From assembly GCA_946811185.2 (NCBI GenBank), contig OX328112.1:13293215-13357214 (forward strand): DNA of 64,000 bases. Reading direction: 5' to 3'. Below, in pieces: positions 29,001 to 41,000 of the stretch (within the stretch, counting starts at the first letter, position 1; every line of letters starts with the position of its first letter). The notes beneath the pieces are model-generated. The model was not told the origin of the DNA. It made no database searches and saw nothing but the letters and a program-made list of their open reading frames with translations. The translations under genes and the position numbers were made by a program. Origin of the DNA: Hippopus hippopus (lineage: Eukaryota > Mollusca > Bivalvia > Cardiida > Cardiidae).

Positions 29001-32000
29001 TCTTGTTAAAATAACAATGCAGTCACTGGATTTAAAATTTCTTTGTAGAAAAATGGAATTGTTTTGTAGAGAGGACAACATTTCTTGAGCAATAAAACAT
29101 AAAATATGTACATGGAACCATACAGTTATTTTAGGTACTGAAGTGTTAGGTAAGGCCAACACAGAACTTGCCTTGGTGTGACAGTTATGATACTCTCTGA
29201 TCTTGATGCATCGCTGTAAAAGTTAGGTCCTTATATACACCATACTTCCAGAATATATTGTTTATTAACCCTTTACCACACAATGACGCCTTTTGACGCC
29301 CCTAAAAAAGAGGCCTTTTGAAAACATTGTGGGAAAAGGAGAAAATGCTGGTAACCAGCATTTTCTCCTTTTCCCACAAAGTTTTCTACCCCATCAAAGA
29401 AAAGTTGCGTCATTTGAGCCACTATGAAATTGTCGTCTGCAAATGCTTTCAATTTGGATAGGTCTTAAATTTTGCCGTGTGGTAAAGGGTTAACTATTTG
29501 TACACATGATAAAATTGTAGACTTTTCCTACTTGCAGAAAGCAGTTGGAGACAACAAATTAACCCTTTACCAAACAATCCCTGGTTTTTACAACCCTGAG
29601 ATAGAAGCCTTTTGAAAACATTGTGGGAAAAGGAGAAAATGCTGGTAACCAGCATTTTCTCCTTTTCCCACAATGTTTTCTACCCTGCTGGAAACAAATT
29701 TCAATTTTTGAGTTACGTTTAATTTGTCGTCTGCAAGTGCTTTCAATTTGGACCAGTCTAAACTATTGTCGTTTGGTAAAGAGTTAAACGTAGCCTGATT
29801 GATGGGAAGATTCTTACAAAGCATAGGAAAGACTGTGTAAAATGAAGAAAATACTGGTAACGACCATCTCTTTTTTACCTTTACCACTATTTTTTTGAAA
29901 GTCAACTTTTTCATAATAGTCAAAACATGAGATTGTTTGGTAGAGGAATTAGGTCAAACAAAAAACAGTTCCAGTTTTCAAAACTTCAGCAGTATAAAAA
30001 AAGTATTTCAAGAAACAATTTTGATCAAAAGCTTTATGAATCAGTAATTAACAAGCCCCACTATCCTGATAGTGGCAAATGATCCATAAAGTTAATATTA
30101 AAATTACAATTTAAATCATCAACTGCTCATATTTATCATCGAGTTGGATTTCATAATGACCAAGTCATATTGGCCTTGTTTTGTTTGCAATTGGACAAGA
30201 TATTCTTGTATTGGCTAAATTTACTGATATTGGCTGAGTTTGTCATTTGGTATAGAATGGACTGGTTTTTTTCATATGACTGTCATAACACACTTTGTTA
30301 ACTTGTAATAAACATTTGCAGCGTTGTAAATTAAATACCAAAAGTCGTTTGTGGCATGGAAGGTAATTTTAAACAATCATCTTTCAATGGTTATTGGTAT
30401 AGCTCTTCCACAAAGGAAAGGGATTGTTTAGCTAGCTAGCTGCTATTCATCTATGACTCAGTATTTTGTTTTTTTGTTCAATGTAAAGCTGACAATGTAA
30501 TTGCAATAGTATTCATACCAATGAAATGTAATATTAATTTTCAAGGTATGACATAAGCAAGGATTTTGAGTGAGACAAAAGCTAAGCTGCAAATGAATTG
30601 CTCTCCTATAGCAAGCAGAAAGCATGATATATACTGCCAATTAAATTTGACTGTTGAGAGTTGTTCATTTACTTCACTTCAAAGAAAATGCTCTGATAAA
30701 GAACAGTAATATTTGCTAGGCAAAGTGTACTTAATAACTGTAAACAAAGAAATGGTGCCTTTCCAGCATTTAGCCAGGGAAACACAGACCCCTAAATGAC
30801 CCTTTTTTCACTGGGAATCACCAATTTGTTTTTGATAAAATAACTTAAGATTCACTTTTAAGGATAAGGCACCCTAATTGGATTTGTGTAACATCGCCTT
30901 TCATTGCCAAAATCGTACGGATTAGGCTAAGACTTGGGTAATCCTTAATCCAGGCAGGAAACCAGTGTCTATTGGCCAATCCATTACGGATTACCCGAGT
31001 CTTAGCCGAATCCGTATGTGTTTTCAGCAATGAAAGGCAGTGTTACAGGAATCCCATTAGGGTGCCCTATCTTAAGTCAGGTGACTACCTGCCACTATTG
31101 GCCATGTCTTTTTCATTAAAGATTTGCTGCTTATATAAGTCTGGCCTTAAGACACTTTAAACTGCCGCATACTCTTGCATGTACATAATAAACTCTTCAC
31201 CACACAATGAAATTTAAGACTTGTCCCAAATGAACGCATTTACAAACAACAAATTAAATGTGACTCAAATGATGGGGTTTGTCTTTGTAAGGGAAAGAAA
31301 ACATTGTGGGAAAAGGAGAAAGCACTGGTTACATTGTTTTCTATTGTTCTCATACTGTTTTTAAACACCCTTTCTTTCTTTCAGATAGTTAAAACACAGG
31401 ATTGTTCAGTAAAAGGTTAACATCTTCTGCTATGAGGTTGCAAATTTCAGAAATGGGTAGGGGAAGCCAACCTAAGCCAATTCACGTCAAACTGCAAAGC
31501 TAGTTTTGATTCACAAGTGCTTTGTGCTTTCAACTTACGTTTTCTCAGTGAGAGATCTATATAATTATGTATAACAATATGTATTTCAAGTGTTTTACAA
31601 ACAATAACAAAGCTTAGCTTTTACATTTTGAAGCAATACCCATAGATAGCTTATAAAGAATTGTCACAAATAGACAAATTCCTCAGGATGAGCAATTTGT
31701 CTTTTTGCCAGAGTTTTCTTGAGTCTCTTCAAATACAGATCATATTCATCAATACATTTATAGTCAGACCTGTCCTAGAGAACACCTGTATGAAGCAACC
31801 CGCTACTTTAAGGCAACAATGCTTTGATTCTACATCCTTTCGTAACTTAATTGAACTTTAACTAAAAGACCACCTGCAGTAAGAGATCACTGTCCTTACT
31901 TGCCCTGGGTTGTTTCTGAAACAGGTGTGACTATAAGCATTTTACAGTAATGTACTGAGGGTCACAGAAAGTGTATACCCAAGATGAGATGATGTACATG

Positions 32001-35000
32001 TACATTTTCATTTTGTAATTTGACTTTCTGTTATCCCTTCACCAGGAGACAAAATTATAGACATACAACTGAGAAAACTGGTATTTTAACATTTTCTTCT
32101 TTTTCTAGATTTATTTTTCCAAGACCCTACTTCCCTAAAGTCATGAAAACATTGGATTGTTTCATATAGAGATAATTATTTGCCATCCTGTAAGTCTTTG
32201 CCATCATCTGGATATACACTTTAGACAAAGGGTATTGCAACATCCAAGCCATACTCAGTGAAAAGGGGGTTTTATGCATCTACAAAAAGTGTTGACCCAT
32301 GTCAGTCTGCTCAGGCCGACCTGGGTCAAAACTTTTTGCTATCTTGAAAAATTCTACATGTCCAAGGACAATTCTACCTCAGGATTCAGCCAACTGTTAG
32401 ATAAAATGGATTTAATGGATCCACAATTATGTGATGACTTGCTTTGTATAATGCATCACGGAGATGCATTAAACCCCCATTTGCCAGAGCCTGGCTCATC
32501 CATATACGTGGGGTGATCAGAAAGAACGCGGACCACCCGATTATTTCAAAAACTATTTTACTTAAGATAACAAAAATTTGCACAGATGAACATTAATTAC
32601 CTGGTTACTTACTCAAGCGTTTAAATGAAGTCATAGGCAAATAAGAAAAGAGTGACGTCATTTCAATGACATCACATACTGTGTTAGCGGTTCACAATGT
32701 CGGATGACGTTTTATTTGAGCAAAGAGTAATTATAAAGTTTTACGTTAAACTCTGAAAGTCTTCATAGGAAATTAAGGCCGATTTAGATAAAGTTTATGG
32801 GGACTCAGCACTTAAGAAAACCAGTATTTGTAAATGGATTGGACTATTTAGAGAAGGATGCGAAACCGTTGAAAATGACCCTAAATCTGGCCGTCCATCA
32901 ACATCAGTAACGGACAAAACTATCGCGGATGTGCAGCAGCATGTAAAGCAAGATCGTCGAGTTACTGTCAGGGAAATAGCTGACACATTTAGCATTTCCT
33001 ATGGAAGTGCACAGGAGATTTTAACTGACAAACTTGGAATGTCGTGTGTTTGTGCAAAGTGGGTGCCTCGGCTACTGACGCCCGAGCAAATGGGGGTTAG
33101 GGTCGAAATTTGTTCTGAAATTTTAGAACGCATTAGGAAAGAAGGATCAAACTTTACTGATCGTATTGTGACATGCGATGAAACATGGGTACACTTTTAC
33201 GAGCCCGAATCTAAACAACAAAGCAGTGTATGGAAACATCCAACATCGCCGTCCCCTGTTAAAGCCGAACTTTCTAAGTCTGTTGGTAAAGTTATGTGCA
33301 TCATGTTTTTCTCTTCTCAACGTTTTCTTCTAAATCATGTTGTACCTATACATACTACAGTCAATGCTGAGCATTATGCCAGCATTATTCGAATGAATTT
33401 AATACAGGCCATCCGAAAAAAACAGCCGGAACTTCTATGGAGAGGCGTCATTTTACATCAAGATAATGCTCCCGCTCACAAAGCCAAACTTGTACAGGAA
33501 GTTTTGAAAAAACTAAACACAGAAACATTAGACCATTCTGCCTATAGTCCAGACCTGGCCCCATGTGACTTTTGGCTATTTCCTGTTTTGAAAGATTCTC
33601 TATGTGGCACGCGCTACGAGAGCAGAGAGGAGCTAACCCATGCCATGACTGGGTCGTTGAGAGTGATGTCACGTGACGGGCTCGCGCACGTGTTTCGCGC
33701 ATGGGAATCAAGAATGAATAAGTGCATAGAACACAAAGGAGGTTACTTTGAAAAACAGTAAACATTCCAAGTTGATTTTTATAACAATATTCCGATAAAG
33801 GCACTGGTCCGCGTTCTTTCTGATCACCCCTCGTAAGTTCAACAACCGATACATTTTCAGAACTATGGATAAACAAAACATTACGACTCAACATGAAAAC
33901 TTGCTATAATCAGCATGAACTATTACAACATCTAAAAAACTTAATTTCCATTTTGTGAGCTTTGAGAGTACAATTTATGTTGTACCAATGCACAGAAAAC
34001 TTTCTATCAGTGACATCTCCGGCTAATTTTCCGAAACTATGAACTATTGACAAAAACATGGTATGTTTTCTTACAAACAGCATGAACAGTTACAACATCT
34101 AAGAAACCTAAACTGCAGACCTGTGAACATTGACTATGTAACTGACTATTTGAAACTCTTGCAAATTGTTGAACACATTCCCTATTTTTTCTGTATAGTC
34201 ACGATCCCAATACAAATATCACATTCTGCTTCCATGAAGTACACGGCTTTTAATATTATAGAAGAGAATACAGAAATTCCTTTTAAGCCTTTACCAAGTA
34301 ACAAATTTTAGATTGTTTCCATTTCATAACATCTACAGACGACAAATTCAGAAGTGGTACAAATGAGCTTTAGCTCTCTGATAGGGTAGAAAACATTGTG
34401 GGAAAAGGAGAAAATTCTGGTGACCAGCATTTTCTCCTTTTCCCACAATGTTTTTAAAACCCTTCTTTCACAGCGTTATGAAAACCAGGGATCATTTGGT
34501 AAAGGGTTAACGAGTAATTTGGTGTTGTTTTCCACAGTTTTCCATACAACAAAAAATCAATTTTTCCATAATCTCTACTGTATCTTCTCTGATGCAATTG
34601 TCTTTACATTCAAGAGTTAAAACTGAACTGTTTGCAAATGTTTTAAGTCTTTACCAGATACTTTTTGTAAATGCATTCTGCCCCTTTTCACAGAGCATAT
34701 GTTCAAAGACCTTTGTGGCAATTCTGTCTCTGTTGGAAGTGACTTGATGGCGTGCCTATGGCCAATTTCTAATTTTGAGATGCAAAAAATCACTTTGTTT
34801 TTCTGAAGAGGGAACTTTTGATTACTTCAGTTAACGGAAAGATTTCTTGGTGTAAATAGACAGTTCAATAAATCAGCAATTAAAAAAAAAAAAGTCTTTA
34901 CCAGAAAAAAAGAATTAGACTTGTCTAAAAAGGGAGCATTAATTTTACATAACTTACATTTTATATTTTACATAATTTACATTCTACATGCAGCTCAAAT

Positions 35001-38000
35001 GATAAGAACTGTCAAAAACACTGTGAAAAAAAATAATATTAGTTACCAGCATTTTCATGGTTTCCCACCAATTTTTTAAAAGCCCTTCTCTTCCACGTCA
35101 TAAACATAAAATCATGGAATTGTATGGAAAACATTTAAAACTCGTACACTGAACAATGCGTAAGAGTTTCAAAAAGCCAGACACTAATTCAAATCGTAAC
35201 AAAACTACATCCCACACAAAGGCAAAGAAATTTTTATCAAACTTACGCAGCACTGGAATAGAAACTCTCAATTGTAATGGTACATGTACTCCTGACCTCT
35301 CCAAGTGGGTTCTTTATGACACAACTATAAGCACCAGAATCTTCTGGGAAAGCTTCAATGATCTCCAGCACGGACCTTGTGGTTTCTATGGTGATCTAGT
35401 AAAGGATCAAGGATACGATACTAGGTCATTATTGACATTTTCTACAAAGTTTCATCCTACTCTGTTAAGGATAGATTTAAACTTAACTCTTTATCAGAAA
35501 ACAAAATTGTAGACTTGTTCAAATTGAAATCATTGGCAGACAACATATTATATGCTGCACAAATTATAAAATCTGTCTTTAGGGTAAAACATTGTGGGAA
35601 TAGGAGAAAATGCTGGTTATGAGCATTTTCTCCTTTTCCAACAATGTTTTCAAAAGCCCTTTCCCTTGGGGTTGTCAAAACCTTTGATTGTGTAGTAAAC
35701 GGTTTATAGTCATTCCATTCCATACTGGTATGCTAAAATGCATTAGATTATAAGGGTTTAACTCTTTACCAAACAACAAAATTTTAGACTGGTCCAAATT
35801 GAGAGCATTTGCAGACGACAAAATAAATGTGAGTAAAAATTTGAAACCTGTTTATGGAAGGGAAGAAAACATTGTAGTCAAAGGAGAAAATGCTGGTTAC
35901 CAGCATTTTCTCCTTTTCTCACAATGTTTTCAAAAGGTTTCTGTAAACATTGTAGGAAACTTTCCTCATTAGAATAAGAGATATCTTTTTCCTTTCCTTT
36001 GAATGTGTAACCCATACTAGTTTTTTGACACCTTATTGTCTCATTTTAACGCCCCCGGGGGTGTCACATTTTCAGAAGGGGGGGCACTCATAGAGGTAAA
36101 ACAAGATGAATTTCGAAAAAGACGATAACATTCCCGTCCAAGTTTTAGTCAGTACCCTCTGCAAAGTGATTGCCATTTGAGAAACTTGATGTATTAGTAC
36201 AGAAAACAGGTTTTAATGTCGATTATGATTCATTTGGACATTAAATAGCATTCACAATTACTTCGAGACATCTGTCTTCAGTATTTTCAATTTCTTAGTT
36301 TTTCCAAGTTTGTTGACAAATTTTGCATTACAGAAAGTTTATAACATTACCAGAAGTGTACCTGTATTTGTAAAGTCAGGTGTTAATGATTTTGATTTGT
36401 GAAGTAATAAGGATTATGTCAATACTGCAAGTTTATTCCAGCTGATTTATTTCAACTTTGGTGATGTTAGGCCATCTGGTAGGCCCTTTTTTAGTTAGAA
36501 AAAACTGGGGGAGCATTAATCAGAGGGGGAGCAATTATAAGAGACAATATGGTATATCTTTTTAAATTCCTTACCAACTGACAGAACCTTACACTTGTCC
36601 AAATTCAAAGCTGTTCCAGAAGACAAACTGAATGTGGATCAAATAAAACCTGACTCCCAAAGGGTAGAAAGCACTGTAGGAAAAGGAGAAAATGCTGGTC
36701 AACAGCATTTTCTCCTTTTCCAACAATGCTATCAAAAGGCTTCTTCCTATGGGTCATTAAACCCCTGGATTGTATTGTAAAGGGTTAATCAATGGATGGT
36801 GGAAAAAGAGCACAAAGTTTTTCATATTGACTTACCTTGAAGAGTTCAGATGGAACAATCTTTTCAACACCTCTGTACCATGTGACCTGAGGGGCAGGAC
36901 TTGCTGAGAACACAATCTCCAATCTGATTGGTTTACCCTCTGCAGCAGTGACATCTCGTAGTTCTTGTTGGATGACTGGTGTCTGTGCAGCTATTGAATG
37001 GAAAAATAAAAAATACTGATGATTATCAAAACTGAAGGTAAATATGAATGTTTGTACAACCTAACTTTATATCATATAGTAATTTCAATGAGAGTTGAAA
37101 TTCTGACTAAGAAATTAAGAGAGATATAGTCAATTCAAAGAAACACTGTCAGCAATTTGAAAAGGTCAGAGTCAAAGAAGTGAAAAAAAAGAATCTGATC
37201 TTCATCTCTACTGTCTACTACAGTTACTATGCTTTATTTGGTGTATACCATAGAAAAGTGTTTTAATAACTGAAACTGATCATGCATAAAATAGAAAAAA
37301 AAACACTACACAGAGTTTGATCTCCTTTACAAAAATACATGTTGTTTATTCCTTGACATTTCTTGGTCCTTCATCAAAATTTTCTCATGCATAAATCTTG
37401 GACCAAGCTCTCTAGCTGTACTAACTGGCATATCACAAACTGCAAAGCTTCGAAATGAAAAAGGAATGCTTATTCACTAAAGGACTCAAAGATGATAAAT
37501 CCTAACTCTTTAACAAACAACAAAATAAAAGTGACCCAAGCATAGCAGTTGTTTAAGGAATTGTAAAAAAAAATTGTGGGAAAAGGAGAAAATGCTGGTT
37601 ACCAGCATTTTTCCTTTTCCCACTATGTTTTCAAAAGATGTCTTTCTTAGGGTTGTTAAAACTTGGGATTATGTTGTAAAGGGTTAAGACAATGCACAGG
37701 CAAGTATAGTATGGATAAAGGGTTTGAAAATGTATATCTCAGGCTATTTCAACAAACCTGAGGGAAAAGGTTTTGTAAAAACATCGTGGGAAAAGGAGAA
37801 AATGCTGGTTATCAGCATTTTCTCCCTTTCCTAAAAATTCTTTTTTTATCTATTCTGATACCCATACCATCACACTGATACATTAAAATTTGTTATCTGC
37901 AAATTAATTTCAATTTGGGCCAGTTAAAAATATTGTCATTTGGTAAAGAGTTATGGGGGTAACTGAATAACAAAGTAGCTGCAAATGCTCTGAATCCTAT

Positions 38001-41000
38001 GCAAAATAATGAAAATGAATACACAGAAAATCTAAAAAGAGCACAGCATGTGGGTGCCACTGCTCAGCTGCAGGTCTTTTTTGAGTTAACTCTTTACCAC
38101 ACAACAAAATTTTGGACAAGTCTAAATTGAAAGCATTTGCAGATGACAAATTAAATGTGGCTCAAATGATGAACTTTGCCTTTTACTGGGTAGAAAACAT
38201 TGTGGAAAAAGGAGAAATGCTGGTTATCAGCATTTTCTCCTTTTTCCACAAATGTTTTCAAAAGGCTTCTTCCTAAGGGATGTTAAAACTTGTGATTGTG
38301 TGGTAAAGAGTTAAAGCCAAAAAAATGGGGTGTTACTGTGTCAAAAATATTTTAAGGGCAAGAATAGGGCTATGACAATAACTTGATCTTTTCTTAGAAG
38401 CAGCTGAGCCAAAAGTGAATACAGAAAATCATGCGTGTTGCCCTTTACAAAATAGAAGTTCTAAAAAGAAGCTAAAATCTCCAGTTTGGACACCAAAAGG
38501 TGTTCTACCCTCTACCAAATAGTTCTGTCTTTAGGACCCTTGGTAAGACTGCTTATGAAAACATTCTGGGAAAGGGAGAGAATGCTGGTAACCGGAATTT
38601 TCTCCTTCTTAACTATGTTTTCTATCCTTTCCAAAATGATTTCTGTCAATAATTTTGAGCTACATGTACATCTAGTTGTTATCTGCAAAATGCTTTCAAA
38701 TATTAATGAGTTATGTATTCCAGTCTGGTGAAGATTCAAAAGAAAAAACTAGAGCTGTCACTGAATGTGACTTAATACCCCTGCCTGCGCTTTGACAGAA
38801 ACAGGCAATTACTAGTATTTTGTACACAGACGGACACACGGACGGACACACGGACAGACACACAGACAGACAGGCTGATTCCAGTATACCCCCAAAAACA
38901 TTTGTTTTGCGGGGGTATAAATATAGAGGCAAACAAAACCAAAACAAAATTCTAGCTCTAGGTGTGAACTAAAAATACTTGCAAGGTTCACCGCTGTCAT
39001 TCCGTGTTTTATTGCCTTGAAAAATATCACATACAATAAGTAGTGCACCAGCCACTAACAGATACTGAGACTTCCTAATAACAAGCAAGTCTCCTTTTAA
39101 CACAATGTTTTCTTATTTATTCATGTGTTGTTCCTTGTGTTGTTCATCCATGTTTTATAAGAATGCTTTCGTCTTTTGCCACAAATTTATTTCAGAAGAA
39201 GAGCCCATCCTCTATCAAATGACCCAATACTTTATTACAAGCTAGAGAAAGTAGATTTTTGAATAAAATAGTAAGAAAACAAGAAAATGCCTGTAACCGG
39301 CTTTTTCTCCTTTTCTAAAAATGTTTTTTATCTTTTCAAGCACAAACTCCATCTAAGGAGCCACATTTCATTTGTCATCTGTAAATGCTTTCAATTTGGA
39401 GAGGTCTAAAATTTTGTAACCTGGTAAAAAAAATAAGGATATTAATAAAACTGTGACAGTTTTGTTAAGGGAAGGAAAAGATGAGTTACACACATGCAAA
39501 ATAACAGAAAACATGTGAAACATGAACATGTAATTAGTTTCAGCTTGACAGTTAAATAATTTACATGTACTTCCTCACATATAAAAATCAATTTAGGAAA
39601 TTCCTTACAGAAAGCAAATTAAATCACTGAACCAAAATGGAGAAAATTGATTAAAATGAACAATTTCTCACAACAAACAAAGTAACATGTTTTTCTATGA
39701 TTTTCTAACCCCATTCTGTTCAAATTTTCAACTTCCTTCCATTTGGAAAAATTCCATCAATTAACCCATTACCACACAATCCCTAGTTTTAACACCCCAG
39801 TTAGAGAAGGCTTTTGAAAACATTGTGGGAAAAGGAGAAAATGATGGTAACCAGCATTTTCTCCTTTTCCCACAATGTTTTCTACCAGTTCCAGAACAAA
39901 AAACATCATTTCAGTCACATTTAATTTGTCGTCTGCAAATCCTTTCAATTTGGACCAGTCTAAAATTTTGTCATTTGGTAAAGAGTTAAATATGAAAAGG
40001 AGAGGGGCACAACAATGGACAAGCAAAAAATTGAAACCAAAAACTCAGGTGGTACAAAATAGGTGGAGCTATACATCTTTGTCACGCCATCTTTTTGTTG
40101 CATGGGAGAAGACTTAACTTTTATATTCCAGTGTTTCAAACATCTTGGTTGCTTGTAAAACATTGGATGCCACAGATACCAGAGGCATGCATACTTGACA
40201 AGGGGGATTTTCATTGAAGCCATGCTTGTAACAATTTTAAGGGAGGGGTCCAACAATACATATCATGCTAACTTTGGGCAAAATCATTGGACTTTCACAA
40301 AGCCATGCCTATATGACAAGTGGGTGTCTTACGGAAAACAGTGAGTCGAGCCGAAGACGAGGACTCGCCACCAGGGTTGTTGGCACGGCAAGTATAACGA
40401 GCACTGTGCTCATTGTTGACTCTCTTAATCTTAAGACAGCAGGTTCCGTTAATCTTTGTGATGACATACTCTGGAGAGTTGTCAATGTTTATTTCATCCT
40501 TGTACCAACTGATGGTGGGTGAGGGGATACCCATTACATGACATTCAAGGGCGTAAGGGCTACCCTCTAGGACATCAACTGATTTCAGATTTCTTGTGAA
40601 ATCTGGGGGTATAATTTGCTGATGGGTTTCTGAAAGAGAATAGTCTATTCTTGAACTACATGTAACCATTTCCTTCTTCTTATTACTATGGTAATTTTTT
40701 TCCATCATCATAACAATCATCAAAACCAGACTTCAACGATTTTCTTTTCTCAAAACAACAAAAATTTATTTTCTGTCACCAACAACAAGGTTAACAGACC
40801 AACAAATATAACACAGAATATTAAATTCAAAACCATGAAGCATTTATGGCTTAATGTCTTGATTTTTACCATCAGTTCCAATCCTGATTGGTTGCTCATT
40901 CTGTTCATGTTCTTCTATCTCAGTTTTTACTGTCTCTAAAGCAATCCATAACAAATACAATAATATTGTTGCTTTTTTGTTAAGTTTGGTTTTAGCAATC

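Noticed and set aside
31539..31556. Possible 18-nt micro-exon (SLTEK) with strong GTAAGT donor, phase 2-2
   Set aside because: Too short to judge from sequence; acceptor ATTATATAG has little pyrimidine. Needs transcript evidence.
35156..35512. 118-residue plus-strand open frame
   Set aside because: It is the antisense shadow of exon 20 (Ig domain 3, second half), which has consistent phases on the minus strand.
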